This document shows positions 33,910-44,804 of a stretch of 64,000 bases of DNA, in pieces. The DNA is from Neoasaia chiangmaiensis. Lineage in GTDB: Bacteria; Pseudomonadota; Alphaproteobacteria; Acetobacterales; Acetobacteraceae. Positions within the stretch are counted from its first letter, which is position 1, and the number at the start of each line of letters is the position of its first letter. Location of the stretch: contig NZ_CP014691.1 in assembly GCF_002005465.1 (NCBI RefSeq), positions 744,001 through 808,000 on the forward strand, written 5' to 3'. The position numbers and the translations under genes were made by a program. A model generated the notes under the pieces. The model ran no database searches. It had not been told where the DNA came from and saw only the letters and a list, made by a program, of their open reading frames with translations.

Positions 33910-36336
33910 ATGAATACGCTCTCCCGGTCGCGGCCGTGGGCCATTCTAACCACGCTGATATTCGCCCTTTGTGGCGTTTATCTGGCAGTGGGCGGCATCT
34001 GGCTCCTCAGCTATGGCGATTCTCCTTATTATCTGATCTCCGGACTGGCGCTGCTTGGCGTCGCTTTCCTGGTTCTGCGAGGTCACCAAGCGGCACTCTG
34101 GCTTTACACAGCCATCATCCTCGGCTCGCTCATCTGGGCGATCAGCGAGGTCGGCCTTGATTTCTGGTCGCTCGTACCGCGTGGTGACGTCGTTGTTATT
34201 CTCGGCATCTGGCTGCTGCTGCCCTTCGTCACCCGACAGATCCCTGCCGGTCGTGCGGCGACCGCGCCGCTGGCCGCCAGCGTGGCGCTGGCGATCGTGG
34301 TCGTCATCGCAGCCTTCGTCCAGGATCCCGAGGACAAGGTCGGCAATCTGCCGAACGACAGGATTGCCGAAGCCGGCAGCGATGCCGCTCAGGTGCCTGA
34401 CGGCGACTGGCACGCTTATGGCCGCACGCAGTATGGCGATCGCTTCTCGCCGCTGGCGCAGATCAACTCGACGAACGTGCACGACCTCAAGGTCGCCTGG
34501 TCCATCCATACCGGCGATGTGAAAGGCCCGAACGATCCCGGCGAAACGACCAACGAGGCAACGCCCGTCGCCGTCAACGGCACGCTTTATCTGTGCACGA
34601 CACATCAGAAGTTGCTGGCTGTCGATGGCGCCACGGGCAAGACGAAGTGGGAATTCGACCCACATCTCTACGTCAACCCGGGCTTTCAGCACCTGACCTG
34701 CCGTGGCGTCACCTATCATGCTTCGGACGCCTCGGCCGTCACCACGGACGGCACGCCCGCGCCGGGTGAATGCCAGCATCGCCTGTTCCTGCCAGTCAAC
34801 GACGGTCGCCTGTTCGCCATCGATGCGGATAGCGGCAAGGTCTGCCCCAGCTTCGGCAACAATGGCGAGATCGACCTTCGCACCCCCGGCATGCCCTACA
34901 CGAAGGTTGGCGACTATGAACCGACCTCTCCGCCCGTCGTCACCGACAAGGTCGTGATCGTCTCCGGCGCCGTGACGGATAACGGTTCGATCAAGGAGCC
35001 GTCAGGCGTCACACGCGCGTTCGATCTGTTCACCGGCAAGCTGGCATGGGTGTTCGACCCGTCCAATCCGGACCCGAACCAGATGCCGGACGAGAACCAC
35101 AAGTTCGTCCCGAATTCTCCGAACTCCTGGATCACGTCATCCTATGACGCGAATCTCGGCCTGATCTACATTCCGACGGGCGTGCAGACCCCTGATGAAT
35201 GGGGCGGCAACCGCACGGCAGATGCCGAGCGCTTTGCCTCGGGCGTGCTGGCGCTGCATGCCGATACCGGCAAGCTCGCCTGGTTCTACCAGACGGTTCA
35301 TCACGATCTGTGGGACATGGACCTGCCGTCGCAGATGAGCCTCGTGGACATCAAGCAGAAAGACGGCACGGTCGTGCCTGCGCTTTATGCGCCGGCCAAG
35401 ACGGGCAACATCTTCGTGCTCGACCGTCGTGACGGTCATCTGATCGTCGATGCTCCGGAACGTCCCGTGCCGCAGGGCGCCGCACCGGGCGATCATCTGT
35501 CGCCGACGCAGCCTTTCTCCAAGCTGTCGTTGCGGCCTGAGGCATTGCTGACAGGCAAGGACATGTGGGGCGGCACGATCTTCGATCAGCTCATCTGCCG
35601 TATCGCGTTCCATCAACTCGACTATCACGGCACGTTCACGCCGCCGTCCGAGCGCGGCACGCTGGTGTTCCCGGGCAACCTCGGCATGTTCGAATGGGGT
35701 GGCCTTGGTGTCGATCCGCAGCGCCAGATCGCCGTTGCCAACCCGATCGCGCTGCCATTCGTCTCACAGCTCGTCAAACGCGGTCCTACCAACCCTCTCT
35801 GGCCGACCGAAAACAACAAGCTGGCAACGGGCGGGGAAACGGGCGTCCAGCCGAACTACGGGGCACCGTATGGCATCATGCTGAACCCGTTCCTCGATCC
35901 GGTCCTGCTGCACATCGGTCTGCCGATGCCGTGCAAGCGTCCGCCATGGGGCTATATGGCCGGGATCGACCTGCGCACGAACAAGGTGGTCTGGCAGCAT
36001 CGCAATGGCACATTGCGTGACAGCCTCTACAACACGCCTTATTCCGTGCAGCTTCCGCCGCTGAAGATTGGTGTTCCGAGTCTCGGTGGCCCACTGACGA
36101 CGGCTGGCAACGTGGCGTTCCTGACCTCCACCCTGGACTTCTATATCCGGGCTTATGACGTCACGAACGGCAAGACGCTCTGGCAGGATCGCCTCCCCGC
36201 AGGTGGTCAGGCGACGCCGATGAGCTACTCGGCCAATGGCAAGCAGTACATCGTCACCTACGCTGGTGGTCACGGTTCGTTTGGCACGAAGCTGGGCGAT
36301 TACCTGATTGCCTATGCGCTGCCGGATCAGCACTGA
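33910..36336 (+). CDS. gcd: Membrane-bound PQQ-dependent glucose dehydrogenase
   Basis: 808 residues, the size of Gluconobacter GDH. It oxidises glucose to gluconolactone in the periplasm and passes electrons to ubiquinone. Five N-terminal TM helices occupy about 10-145. A PQQ beta-propeller follows with W-motif repeats, e.g. LLAVDGATGKTKWEFD, LFAIDADSGKVC, VLALHADTGKLAWFYQ. HHDLWDMDLP holds the conserved His-Asp-Trp-Asp of this family. No heme c motif (CxxCH) is present, as expected. GAGGAA lies 6 nt before the ATG. Monocistronic, with its own terminator. Confidence 0.97.
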   Translation: MNTLSRSRPWAILTTLIFALCGVYLAVGGIWLLSYGDSPYYLISGLALLGVAFLVLRGHQAALWLYTAIILGSLIWAISEVGLDFWSLVPRGDVVVILGIWLLLPFVTRQIPAGRAATAPLAASVALAIVVVIAAFVQDPEDKVGNLPNDRIAEAGSDAAQVPDGDWHAYGRTQYGDRFSPLAQINSTNVHDLKVAWSIHTGDVKGPNDPGETTNEATPVAVNGTLYLCTTHQKLLAVDGATGKTKWEFDPHLYVNPGFQHLTCRGVTYHASDASAVTTDGTPAPGECQHRLFLPVNDGRLFAIDADSGKVCPSFGNNGEIDLRTPGMPYTKVGDYEPTSPPVVTDKVVIVSGAVTDNGSIKEPSGVTRAFDLFTGKLAWVFDPSNPDPNQMPDENHKFVPNSPNSWITSSYDANLGLIYIPTGVQTPDEWGGNRTADAERFASGVLALHADTGKLAWFYQTVHHDLWDMDLPSQMSLVDIKQKDGTVVPALYAPAKTGNIFVLDRRDGHLIVDAPERPVPQGAAPGDHLSPTQPFSKLSLRPEALLTGKDMWGGTIFDQLICRIAFHQLDYHGTFTPPSERGTLVFPGNLGMFEWGGLGVDPQRQIAVANPIALPFVSQLVKRGPTNPLWPTENNKLATGGETGVQPNYGAPYGIMLNPFLDPVLLHIGLPMPCKRPPWGYMAGIDLRTNKVVWQHRNGTLRDSLYNTPYSVQLPPLKIGVPSLGGPLTTAGNVAFLTSTLDFYIRAYDVTNGKTLWQDRLPAGGQATPMSYSANGKQYIVTYAGGHGSFGTKLGDYLIAYALPDQH

Positions 36337-36354
36337 GCTGCCGACAAAGAAAAA

Positions 36355-36379
36355 GCCCGCCGGTTGGCGGGCTTTTTTT
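36355..36379 (+). terminator. Intrinsic terminator of gcd
   Basis: A 7-bp perfect stem GCCCGCC / GGCGGGC with a GGTT loop, then seven T, 18 nt after the gcd stop. Confidence 0.92.
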
Positions 36380-36470
36380 CGATCTGCGAATAAGGCAAAT
36401 TTCTTGCCTTACGCGGCGTTTTTGTCAGAGTATTTCAACCGAACCATTCTTTCGAACGGAGATATTCATC

Positions 36471-36704
36471 ATGATCCGCAAGTTTGCCGCCGCCATCGTT
36501 GCATTCGGCCTGATCGGCGCGCCCCTGGCGCACGCCAAAGCGCCCTGCCGTGATGTGAAGGGCAAGTTCACCAAATGCGAAACACCGAAAAAGCCTGCGA
36601 AATGTCGTGACGCCAAAGGGCGCTACACGAAGTGCTCCGCATCGGAGGCCGGCGCCCAGCAGGACGTCAAGCAGGCCTCGCCTTCGGCTGCGAACCCGAG
36701 CTGA
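36471..36704 (+). CDS. Small secreted protein with duplicated CRDxKGxxTKC motif
   Basis: 77 residues. Signal peptide at 1-22 (cleavage at AHA-KA). The mature ~55-residue chain has two copies of an 11-residue unit, CRDVKGKFTKC and CRDAKGRYTKC, 10 residues apart, and a Ser/Ala-rich tail. Each unit has two Cys spaced by nine residues and is strongly basic. I do not recognise a characterised family; PsiF-repeat proteins are superficially similar but have a different motif. Disulfide-linked hairpins or metal/anion binding are guesses. It stands alone after gcd's terminator and ends 2 nt from the convergent sufE. Confidence 0.75.
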   Translation: MIRKFAAAIVAFGLIGAPLAHAKAPCRDVKGKFTKCETPKKPAKCRDAKGRYTKCSASEAGAQQDVKQASPSAANPS

Positions 36705-36706
36705 TT

Positions 36707-37144
36707 TCAGGCCGCTGCGGCACGCGCCATGATCGCGCGTGCCATCGCGTCCACGCCGTTCCCACGATTGGTGGAAAGCGCCTTGACCAGGCCGAGTTCA
36801 TGCAGAAACACAGGATCGGTTTCCTGTATCTCGTGCGGCGTCCGCCCGGAATATACGCGCAAGAGAAGCGCGACCAGACCCGAGACAATCGCCGCGTCCG
36901 ACGCACCGGCAAAATAAAGCCTGCCGTCCTGCATTTCGGCTTCGAGCCACACCTGGCTTTGGCAGCCCGGAACGCGATGGGCCTCATTCTGCCACGCAAG
37001 AGGAAACTCCGGCAGTTTCCGCCCCAGTTCGATGATATATTGATATCGATCCATCCAGTCGTCGAACATCGCCAGTTCGGCAGCGATCTCGTCGATCGCC
37101 GTACGAGCGGTATCGTCTTCCGGAACCACGAATGCCTCGGTCAT
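36707..37144 (-). CDS. sufE: SufE-type cysteine desulfurase sulfur acceptor
   Basis: 145 residues. The acceptor Cys lies in RVPGCQSQVWLEAE, with the typical YQYIIELGRKLP start and the C-terminal GNGVDAMARAI. It accepts persulfide from SufS in Fe-S cluster assembly. It overlaps the hslU stop by one base (TGATG), so it is read from the hsl transcript rather than a suf operon, as often seen in Alphaproteobacteria. Confidence 0.93.
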   Translation of the reverse strand: MTEAFVVPEDDTARTAIDEIAAELAMFDDWMDRYQYIIELGRKLPEFPLAWQNEAHRVPGCQSQVWLEAEMQDGRLYFAGASDAAIVSGLVALLLRVYSGRTPHEIQETDPVFLHELGLVKALSTNRGNGVDAMARAIMARAAAA

Positions 37145-38454
37145 CAGAGGATAAACCGGCTCAGGTCGCCCTTGTTCGCAAGCGGCGCAACCCGATCGCG
37201 CACATCGGCTGCCGTGATCGCAATTTTTTCACCGTTACGATCGGACGCCGTGAAGGAGACCTCCTCCAACAGGCGTTCAAGAACCGTCGCCAGACGACGG
37301 GCACCGATATTCTCGACGCGGTCGTTGATATCTGCCGCCAGCTCCGCCAGCGCCTCCACGGCATCATCCTGAAAATCGAGCGTCACGCCTTCCGTCCCAA
37401 GCAGCGAGACGTACTGCTTGAGCAGGGAATGCTCCGGCTCCTGGAGGATCCGTCGCAGATCGTCGCGTGACAGGCCGGACAATTCGACACGGATCGGCAG
37501 TCGTCCCTGCAACTCGGGCAGCAGATCGGACGGCTTGGCGATATGAAAAGCGCCCGACGCGATAAAGAGGATATGGTCCGTCTTCACCGTTCCATGCTTT
37601 GTGGAAACGGTTGTCCCCTCGATCAACGGCAAAAGGTCGCGCTGCACGCCCTCACGGGAGACATCTCCACCCCGCATGCCGCCTTCCGACGAGCGACCGC
37701 AAACCTTGTCGATCTCATCGAGGAAAACAATGCCGTGTTCCTGCGTGTGGGCAATGGCCTCTCGCGTCAACGCATCGTTGTCGAGCAGCTTGTCGGCCTC
37801 TTCGCGTGCCAGATGTTCGCGCGCCGCGGCCACCGTCAGACGGCGACGCTGCGGCACCCGGTTCATCAATCCCTTCATCATGTCATTGAAATTGATGACC
37901 GTGCCCGGCGTCATGTTCGACATATCGCCGCCCTGCGGCGCCTCGCTCGCAAGCTGGAGATCGATTTCCTTATCTTCCAACTCACCATTGCGAAGCATCT
38001 GGCGGAACTTGGACTTGGTATCCGCCGAGGCCTTTTCTCCCACCAGCGCATCCACCAGCCGCGCTTCGGCAGCGTGTTCCGCCTTGACCTGCACATCCTT
38101 GCGCTTGAGGTCGCGCAGCATGTTGATCGAAACCTCAACCAGATCGCGGACAATGGATTCGACATCCCGCCCGACGTAACCGACTTCGGTGAATTTCGTC
38201 GCCTCAACCTTGAGGAACGGTGACTGCGCCAGCTTGGCCAGACGACGGGCAATCTCCGTCTTGCCGCAGCCCGTCGGTCCGATCATCAGAATGTTCTTGG
38301 GAACGACCTCGTCCCGCAGCCCGTCCGGCAACTGCGCCCGCCGCCAGCGATTGCGCAATGCAATCGCGACGGCACGCTTGGCATCATTCTGCCCGATGAT
38401 GAAGCGATCGAGTTCGGATACGATCTCGCGCGGGGAATAATTCGGAATATCCAT
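37144..38454 (-). CDS. hslU: ATP-dependent protease ATPase subunit HslU
   Basis: 436 residues. AAA+ unfoldase that feeds HslV. It begins [19 protein letters not shown], with Walker [16 protein letters not shown], the pore motif GYVGRDVE, I-domain (~110-240), Walker [11 protein letters not shown], sensor/box sequences [19 protein letters not shown] and the C-terminal ending RFIL that docks into HslV. It overlaps hslV (TAATG) and sufE (TGATG) by one base each. Confidence 0.97.
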   Translation of the reverse strand: MDIPNYSPREIVSELDRFIIGQNDAKRAVAIALRNRWRRAQLPDGLRDEVVPKNILMIGPTGCGKTEIARRLAKLAQSPFLKVEATKFTEVGYVGRDVESIVRDLVEVSINMLRDLKRKDVQVKAEHAAEARLVDALVGEKASADTKSKFRQMLRNGELEDKEIDLQLASEAPQGGDMSNMTPGTVINFNDMMKGLMNRVPQRRRLTVAAAREHLAREEADKLLDNDALTREAIAHTQEHGIVFLDEIDKVCGRSSEGGMRGGDVSREGVQRDLLPLIEGTTVSTKHGTVKTDHILFIASGAFHIAKPSDLLPELQGRLPIRVELSGLSRDDLRRILQEPEHSLLKQYVSLLGTEGVTLDFQDDAVEALAELAADINDRVENIGARRLATVLERLLEEVSFTASDRNGEKIAITAADVRDRVAPLANKGDLSRFIL

Positions 38455-39032
38455 TATTCGGTCTCGCCGCCCAACGTTTCCACGCGAACGGAATGGTTTG
38501 TATAAACACAGATATCGCCGGCGATCTTCATCGCCCGTCGCGCGACATCCTCGGCTGTCAGCCCTTCGATATCGATCAATGCACGCGCGGCGGAAAGCGC
38601 GTAATTGCCGCCCGACCCAATGGCGATGATGCCATCTTCGGGTTCCAGCACATCGCCATTGCCGGTCAATGTAAAGGAACGATGCGCGTCGGCCACGGCC
38701 ATCATCGCCTCCAGCCGACGCAGGTAGCGATCGGTCCGCCAATCCTTGGCAAGTTCGACGCAGGCGCGTTCCAACTGGTCCGGATACCGCTCCAGCTTGG
38801 CCTCAAGCCGCTCCAGCAGGGTGAACGCATCGGCTGTTGCGCCGGCAAACCCCGCAAGGATTGCGCTCTTCGGCCCGATACGCCGCACCTTTCGGGCATT
38901 GCCCTTGATGACGGTCTGGCCGAGCGTAACCTGCCCGTCGCCAGCCATCGCCACCTGTCCGTCACGGCGTACGCAGAGAATGGTCGTGCCATGCCAGCCG
39001 ACCGGATCGTGAGTTTGAGAAGCGTTATGCAT
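38454..39032 (-). CDS. hslV: ATP-dependent protease peptidase subunit HslV
   Basis: 192 residues from ATG 39032. Proteasome-beta-like threonine peptidase; the catalytic Thr follows the propeptide in [37 protein letters not shown] and [14 protein letters not shown] are diagnostic. The N-terminal propeptide (~15 residues) is normal for Alphaproteobacteria. A longer frame from 39068 is less likely. It is the first gene of hslV-hslU-sufE. Confidence 0.96.
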   Translation of the reverse strand: MHNASQTHDPVGWHGTTILCVRRDGQVAMAGDGQVTLGQTVIKGNARKVRRIGPKSAILAGFAGATADAFTLLERLEAKLERYPDQLERACVELAKDWRTDRYLRRLEAMMAVADAHRSFTLTGNGDVLEPEDGIIAIGSGGNYALSAARALIDIEGLTAEDVARRAMKIAGDICVYTNHSVRVETLGGETE

Positions 39033-39079
39033 GGTTTGGAAAGATAGGCCCCAGAAAGCCGGTGACAAGAGGTCTCCCG

Positions 39080-41029
39080 TCAGGACGAGACCATCGACCG
39101 CGCCGGCGCGCCCATGGCATCCACCAGAGCACGACGCAGCGTCTGCGGCGTGAAAGGCTTGCCCAACACGAACGCGCCTTCCGGCAGGTTGCCGGGATCG
39201 GCATATCCGCTCACATACAGGATCGGCAGATCGGGCCGTCGGGCCGCGATCGCCTCACCACATTCCCGTCCGCTCATGCCCGGCATCATCAGGTCCAGAA
39301 CCACGAGATCGAAACCCCGATCGGCTTCGATCAGCGCGAGTGCCGCGGTCCCGCTGTCCACGCCCGTCACGTCATGACCGTCATGGCGCAGAAACTGTTC
39401 CGTCACCAGCCGCACCGCGTCCTCGTCGTCCACCACAAGGACACGGCAGGATGCGAGCGGCACGGTATTGGCGTCATCATCCGCCACATCGCCTGCGCAG
39501 GGCGCCGAGCATACGGGAAGCCACAACGACATCTGCGTGCCTTCTCCCGGGGCGCTGCGCACCCGCACGTCACCATCGCAACGCCGCAGGAAGCCATAGA
39601 TCGTGGAAAGCCCGAGCCCCGTGCCGCTGCCGATTCCCTTGGTCGTGAAAAACGGCTCGAAAATGCGCGCCGCCGTTTCGGGCGACATGCCGCATCCCTG
39701 ATCCGCGACCGTGACAACCACATGCGCCGGCCCATCGGACGTCGCCGGCTCGACATGGGTGGAGATCGACACGCAACCGCCTTCCGGCATCGCATCACGC
39801 GCATTGATGCACAGATTGAGCAGCGCCATCTCCAGCTGCCCCGGGTCGCTCTGCACCGGCGGCATCGCAGCATCGCTCGCAACACCCTGCATGTCGAGCG
39901 TACAGCGTCCCAGAGGCTGACCGGCACGATCGGCACGACGACTCAGACTTTGCAGCAAAAGATCGTGCATGCCGTGAATCAATGGTCCCAGCATCACCGG
40001 TTGCAGAACGACAGGCTTCGGGCGACCGAATTCCAGTAACCGGCGCGTCAGAACCGTGCCGCGCCGCGCCGATGCACTCGCATTATCCAGCAACTTGGCC
40101 GCCATGGGATCCTGCGGAGGCGCCATATCGTTCAACAGCTCCAGCGATCCGAGAATCGCCGTCAGCAGATTGTTGAAGTCGTGGGCAATCCCCCCGGCGA
40201 GCGTGCCAAGCGCCCGCATCTTGTCATCCTGCCGAAGCTGGGCCTCCATCGTCAGCCGATCCGTCACGTCGCGATCGACGCTGACCTGCCAGCGCTCCTC
40301 CACCGGCACGACATCACCGTTCGGACGACGCGGCCAGGGCAATGTGCTGCGCGTAAATTCATGCCAGCGCGCGGCACCGCCCTGCTCGTACATCAGCAGA
40401 TGCTCGTCATGGCCATGCTCGCGAGTCCGCGCACGCATGGCCTCGATTTCGTCCTGCCGCAGTTGAGGGTAGAGCGATTGCTCCAGAACACCCGCCACCT
40501 CGGAGAGAACCTGTCCCGCGCCGATGTTATGCCGGATCGTCCGACCGGCGGCGTCGGTGAAGACCAATCCGAGCGGCAGGGTCTCCATCAAGCCATGCAG
40601 CAGCGCGCGCTCCGTCAATAGCGCCCGTTCCAGACGACAATGGGACGCCACCTCGCGCACCATCGCACGCAATGCATCCGACTCCCACGGCTTGTGGGCA
40701 TAGAACCGGATACGACCCTGATTGAGCGCGGCCACGACCGCAGCAAGATCAGCATAGCCTGTCAGCAGGATTCCGTGCGCGTCGGAAATCTCGCGCGCCT
40801 GCAACAGGAACTTGTCACCCGTCAGTCCCGGCATGCGCTGGTCGGAGACGATGACCGTAACGTCAGGCGCCGTCCGCAGGATATCCAGCGCTTCCATCGG
40901 ATCGGTGGACGAGAGGATATCGAACTCGTCTTCGAGCAGATCCGTCAGGGCAACGAGGATTTCGGTCTCATCATCCACCAGCAGGATACGACTACGCATT
41001 GGCGGCGCCTGGCCGTAGGTCGCTCTCAT
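39080..41029 (-). CDS. Hybrid histidine kinase: REC - PAS-like - HisKA - HATPase - REC
   Basis: 649 residues, no TM helices, so cytoplasmic. REC1 (~13-128) has acceptor Asp63 and the LLTGYADL / FYAHKPW signature shared with RpfG-like receivers. A PAS-like segment spans ~145-255. HisKA has His283 ([14 protein letters not shown]), and the ATPase domain has N, G1 (DQGCGM), F and G2 (GTGLGLST) boxes. REC2 (~528-640) has Asp579. The DFNNLL H-box groups it with kinases that often signal to c-di-GMP or chemotaxis-like pathways. It overlaps the upstream kinase gene by ATGA. Output partner unknown. Confidence 0.92.
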   Translation of the reverse strand: MRATYGQAPPMRSRILLVDDETEILVALTDLLEDEFDILSSTDPMEALDILRTAPDVTVIVSDQRMPGLTGDKFLLQAREISDAHGILLTGYADLAAVVAALNQGRIRFYAHKPWESDALRAMVREVASHCRLERALLTERALLHGLMETLPLGLVFTDAAGRTIRHNIGAGQVLSEVAGVLEQSLYPQLRQDEIEAMRARTREHGHDEHLLMYEQGGAARWHEFTRSTLPWPRRPNGDVVPVEERWQVSVDRDVTDRLTMEAQLRQDDKMRALGTLAGGIAHDFNNLLTAILGSLELLNDMAPPQDPMAAKLLDNASASARRGTVLTRRLLEFGRPKPVVLQPVMLGPLIHGMHDLLLQSLSRRADRAGQPLGRCTLDMQGVASDAAMPPVQSDPGQLEMALLNLCINARDAMPEGGCVSISTHVEPATSDGPAHVVVTVADQGCGMSPETAARIFEPFFTTKGIGSGTGLGLSTIYGFLRRCDGDVRVRSAPGEGTQMSLWLPVCSAPCAGDVADDDANTVPLASCRVLVVDDEDAVRLVTEQFLRHDGHDVTGVDSGTAALALIEADRGFDLVVLDLMMPGMSGRECGEAIAARRPDLPILYVSGYADPGNLPEGAFVLGKPFTPQTLRRALVDAMGAPARSMVSS

Positions 41030-42996
41030 GACTTGCGCCCGATCGTGACTGGTCCCGTCGCGGTGATCCGCACCGGGATGGATAAAGTGAAACGCGCTCC
41101 ACGCCGCTGGCCTCCCTGAAGCATCGCGTCGTCGATCTCGATGCTGCCGCCATGCGCCTCGATGACACCATAGGCGATCGCCAGACCGAGACCCGTTCCC
41201 ATACCGACAGGCTTCGTCGTGAAGAATGGCTCGAAGACACGCGCGCGTATGTCCGGCGAGATGCCGGGGCCGTCATCGGCGATTGTGATAACATAACGCG
41301 CGCCATACTCCAGGTGAAGCAATGCTGTCTCGATGACGATACGCCCCAGGGGCACATCGCGTTCCCTCGACGCGGCATCGCCCTCTCCTTTCTCGCAACC
41401 GAGAGAACGAATGGCATCGGCAGCATTGCTGACAATGTTCATCACCACCTGATGCACCAGTGCCGGTTGACACACCAGCGTGCGTGGCGCGGCAAGGTGG
41501 CGCTCGACGATGATGTCCTGACCGAACTTGTGGGTCAGAAGCGCCAATGCCGTATCGATCGCCTCGACCACATCCACATCCTGGAACGCGCTTTCATCCA
41601 GACGCGAGAACCGACGCAGGCTCAGGACCAGATTCTGGATGCGTTGCAGGCCGAGACGCATGGACCCGATGCGTGTCGTGCATTTTTCCAGCAGGGCATC
41701 GCGACGGCCCGGCGGGTCCGCTTCCGTCAGCGTGCAAAGCTGGCCCAATGCGCGGGCTACCGTCTCCTCATGCGCCAGGGTAAAGGCAAGGGGATTGTTG
41801 ATCTCATGGGCAATGCCGGCCACCAGTTCACCCAGGGAGGCCATCTTGGCGGTCTGCACCAGCTTGGCCTGCGTTTCGAGCAGACGCGCATTCGCATCTG
41901 CGAGTTCGGCGTTCGCCTGCGCCAGGGCCTCGGCCATGGTGGCTTTCGCGGCAACAGCCCGCGCCTCGCTCTGCGCCGTCTGCAGTGCGACCTCACGCAC
42001 CTGGCGCTTGATCTCCTGCTGCCGCAGTTCGTCCTGCGCCAGCTTTCGCCGCACCATCACACGAATGCGCAGGGCCAACACGTCCGGCGCGATATCGCTC
42101 GGGACGAGATCGTCGATTCCCGCATCGAAAAGGTCCGCCGCTGAATGACGGCGGAAGCGCTCGGCGTCGATAATGCCGAGGATACGAAACGGTACGCCGC
42201 CGGCTTCGAGAACATCCTGACGCCGCCCGTCCAGCCGCCGGCAGAATGCGATGCCGTCCATGGCAGGCGATGTGAGGTCGATCACCAGACAGTCGGGCCC
42301 CTCATCGCCCCCCAGCCAGCCGCCGCGAATGAGTTCGCCGGAACCGGCGACGGTCGTGACGGTATGCCCGTCGCGCCAAAGCAGTTCGCCCAGGGAAGCG
42401 CCCTGCGCGTCACGCTCCCAGCCGGGGCCGTCCGACCATGCCCCTTCTTTGTCGTCGTTGTCGTCCGGTCCGGTGACGATGACGATCCGCGCCCGTCGGA
42501 AGCGCCCCGCCTCCTCCGCCTGTATAAGGTCCGAACCTTCGCGCAACAGGGCACGCATGCGCAGGACCAGCAGATCCGGATGAGCCGACTTGGCGATATA
42601 GGCATCCGCCCCGCTCTCGAGCCCCTCTCGCTCCAGTCCCGGCGCCACATCTTCCGTCAGCATCAGAACGGGAATGGACCGTGTCGCGGCGTTCATGCGG
42701 AACTGGCGTGCCATCTGCCCGCCATTCATGCCCGGCAGATGGTAGCCGGACACGACCAGATCAGGCAGGGTCTCCTCCAGCGTCGCCAACGCCGCTTCGC
42801 CGCTGCCGACAAGCCGCACGTCAAAACCGTTCTGCTCGAGCATGCGATACAGTTGATGGGCCTGCGCTTCCGACTCTTCGACGAGAAGAATACGCGGGCT
42901 GCCGTTATCACCAGTCATCAGTGCGCCACCGCCATCATCGACAGAAATCTCCACACGCTCGGTAAGGTCCATCGGCGTTCGTCGAGTGAACGACAT
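41026..42996 (-). CDS. Histidine kinase with two N-terminal receivers, first receiver degenerate
   Basis: 656 residues, soluble. REC1 (~35-152): the acceptor position in [14 protein letters not shown] is Gly84 instead of Asp, so it should not be phosphorylated there. REC2 (~168-313) keeps Asp240 ([13 protein letters not shown]) but has an acidic insertion near 177-200. A coiled coil at ~318-380 leads to HisKA with His397 ([12 protein letters not shown]), then HATPase with [15 protein letters not shown] and [11 protein letters not shown]. It overlaps the following hybrid kinase gene by ATGA, so the two probably form one signalling pathway. Confidence 0.9.
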   Translation of the reverse strand: MSFTRRTPMDLTERVEISVDDGGGALMTGDNGSPRILLVEESEAQAHQLYRMLEQNGFDVRLVGSGEAALATLEETLPDLVVSGYHLPGMNGGQMARQFRMNAATRSIPVLMLTEDVAPGLEREGLESGADAYIAKSAHPDLLVLRMRALLREGSDLIQAEEAGRFRRARIVIVTGPDDNDDKEGAWSDGPGWERDAQGASLGELLWRDGHTVTTVAGSGELIRGGWLGGDEGPDCLVIDLTSPAMDGIAFCRRLDGRRQDVLEAGGVPFRILGIIDAERFRRHSAADLFDAGIDDLVPSDIAPDVLALRIRVMVRRKLAQDELRQQEIKRQVREVALQTAQSEARAVAAKATMAEALAQANAELADANARLLETQAKLVQTAKMASLGELVAGIAHEINNPLAFTLAHEETVARALGQLCTLTEADPPGRRDALLEKCTTRIGSMRLGLQRIQNLVLSLRRFSRLDESAFQDVDVVEAIDTALALLTHKFGQDIIVERHLAAPRTLVCQPALVHQVVMNIVSNAADAIRSLGCEKGEGDAASRERDVPLGRIVIETALLHLEYGARYVITIADDGPGISPDIRARVFEPFFTTKPVGMGTGLGLAIAYGVIEAHGGSIEIDDAMLQGGQRRGARFTLSIPVRITATGPVTIGRKS

Positions 42997-43105
42997 AAGA
43001 TTGCATTTGCTTGTTCCGGCGGCTACCTGAACAAGAGATATATCGGCCGCTTCAGGACGGCTCCCCCTTTATGACGCCCCCTGCGGCGATTTGGAAACGC
43101 GCCCG

Positions 43106-43513
43106 ATGGAATTCCCACCCCGCCCCGCCAGCAATCGACTCGTATCGCCGCGCGACGATGCCCAATCGCCCTGGCAGAGCTGGGCCATCGTCCGCACGGC
43201 CATCTGGTCCGTCTGCTACTTCGCCTTCTATTTTACCCAGCAGGTCGCGGAATTGCTGGCCCCTTTACTGCTCGTCCTCGGATTGGGCTGGGCGATCCTG
43301 CCGCATATCGTGCAGGCGATCACCACCAGCGCCGCCAGTGCGGATCCGCAAGCCCGCGATATCATGAACCACGTCGCGGGAACGATTCCCGCTCAGATGA
43401 CAATCGCCGGCCATCTGCTGACCCCTTCGTCGCTCATTTTCGACGGCTTCCTGCTTATGGCACTCGCCGCAATCGGCGCTACGCTATCCGCGTTAAGTGC
43501 GCGCAATATGTGA
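43106..43513 (+). CDS. Small membrane protein of unknown function
   Basis: 135 residues from ATG 43106 (a TTG at 43091 is also in frame). Proline-rich N-terminus, then hydrophobic segments at about 29-68 (FAFYFTQQVAELLAPLLLVLGLGWAIL) and 108-130 (LIFDGFLLMALAAIGATLSAL). No known domain is recognised. It lies divergent from the kinase pair and overlaps the zinc-ribbon gene tail to tail by 35 bp. Confidence 0.6.
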   Translation: MEFPPRPASNRLVSPRDDAQSPWQSWAIVRTAIWSVCYFAFYFTQQVAELLAPLLLVLGLGWAILPHIVQAITTSAASADPQARDIMNHVAGTIPAQMTIAGHLLTPSSLIFDGFLLMALAAIGATLSALSARNM

Positions 43514-43973
43514 AAAGTCGGGCGCTCGGCGGCCATTCAGCGGCAATCCACGATTGCCAATGCCAGATCCCCGTGATTGCGAGCGCCAACCCGAAAAAAG
43601 AAGCCACCCAGGCCAATGGCCAGAATAACGAACGGGAAGCGCGAACATCCGTTTCTGTCTCGTCCGGCTGCGCGATCAGCGGTGCCCGTGGACGGTCGGG
43701 CTCCGCCAGAACAGGCTCTCTTTCCCGCACCGGATCCCAGGCTCGCAGCGGTGGTTTGACGACAGCCGGGTCCACAGGCAGTGGCTCGGGCCGTGCAGAG
43801 TCCTTATCGCCGGGCCCCTGCCCAACGTCCTGCGGTTCCGCAGCGGTCGCCGCCAGCGGCAATTCAATCGTCCAACGAGCGCCACAGGAAGCACACTTCA
43901 ACCGTTGAGCCGTCATCAGGCGCTCGGCAGGCACTTCATAGGTCGCCGCGCATTCGGGGCATGTGATACGCAT
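43479..43973 (-). CDS. MJ0042-type zinc-ribbon membrane protein
   Basis: 164 residues from ATG 43973. It begins MRITCPECAATYEVPAERL and continues KCASCGARW: two CxxC pairs forming the MJ0042 zinc-ribbon. A Pro/Asp/Glu-rich linker follows, then one TM helix (LFWPLAWVASFFGLALAITGIW). The layout is that of alphaproteobacterial zinc-ribbon proteins next to ftsE, some annotated as DUF3426-like. Function unknown. The divergent ftsE starts 144 bp away. Confidence 0.82.
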   Translation of the reverse strand: MRITCPECAATYEVPAERLMTAQRLKCASCGARWTIELPLAATAAEPQDVGQGPGDKDSARPEPLPVDPAVVKPPLRAWDPVREREPVLAEPDRPRAPLIAQPDETETDVRASRSLFWPLAWVASFFGLALAITGIWHWQSWIAAEWPPSARLFTYCAHLTRIA

Positions 43974-44117
43974 TGGATCGCACCAGGCAAGTTTCACGTT
44001 ATGACGGAGCGAACAAATCATACCGCGTCTTGCTTCATGTAACCGGCGTTCAGTTAATGAAATGCAAATATCTGCATGGCTTGATATCAAAGGTCTTCAT
44101 CAACAAGGTCCAGATCG

Positions 44118-44804
44118 TTGATTCGCCTCACGAACGTCTCGTTCCGACATCACGACGCGATCGCCCATGCCGATCACGCCTTGCAGCACCTGAACGTCAC
44201 GGTGCCGCAGGGGGGATTTCGCTGGTTGATCGGTCCTTCCGGTGCGGGAAAGTCAAGCTTCCTGCGTCTGCTGAACCTCTCCGCGCGCCCGACCGGCGGC
44301 ATGCTGGAAATCCTGGGCGTTGATACGCAGACAGCCAAGCGGCGCCAGCTCACCCTTCTGCGCCGCCGGATCGGCATGATCCATCAGGACTTTCGCCTGC
44401 TTCCCGAACTCGACGCACTGGACAACATCGCCCTTCCCCTGCGACTGCACGGCCAGACGGCACGCGAGGCCCGTCGGGAAGCACAGGCCATACTCGGCTG
44501 GCTCGAACTGCGCGATCGTGCGGACGCGTTTCCCGCCCAGCTCTCCGGTGGCGAGCAGCAGCGCATCGCCATCGGCCGCGCCCTGATCGGTCGTCCCGAT
44601 CTGCTCCTCGCAGACGAGCCGACCAACGCGCTGGCCGAACCCCAGGCGCGGCGCCTGCTCGATCTTTTCCAGACACTCAGCCGTCGTGGCGTCACGGTGA
44701 TTGTCGCGACACATAACGAGAACCTGCTGCGCGCCTACCCGAACGCGGCCATCGCCCTTGAAAACGGGCGACTGGCCGAGCTGCCGGAGATGGCACGGGC
44801 ATGA
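44118..44804 (+). CDS. ftsE: Cell division ATP-binding protein FtsE
   Basis: 228 residues. Complete ABC ATPase: Walker [11 protein letters not shown]-loop [11 protein letters not shown], signature [15 protein letters not shown], Walker [13 protein letters not shown]-loop VATHNE. FtsEX links the divisome to peptidoglycan hydrolases. The start is TTG, with AAGG 9 nt upstream; no ATG precedes the first conserved strand ([10 protein letters not shown]). It overlaps ftsX by ATGA. Confidence 0.92.
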   Translation: MIRLTNVSFRHHDAIAHADHALQHLNVTVPQGGFRWLIGPSGAGKSSFLRLLNLSARPTGGMLEILGVDTQTAKRRQLTLLRRRIGMIHQDFRLLPELDALDNIALPLRLHGQTAREARREAQAILGWLELRDRADAFPAQLSGGEQQRIAIGRALIGRPDLLLADEPTNALAEPQARRLLDLFQTLSRRGVTVIVATHNENLLRAYPNAAIALENGRLAELPEMARA

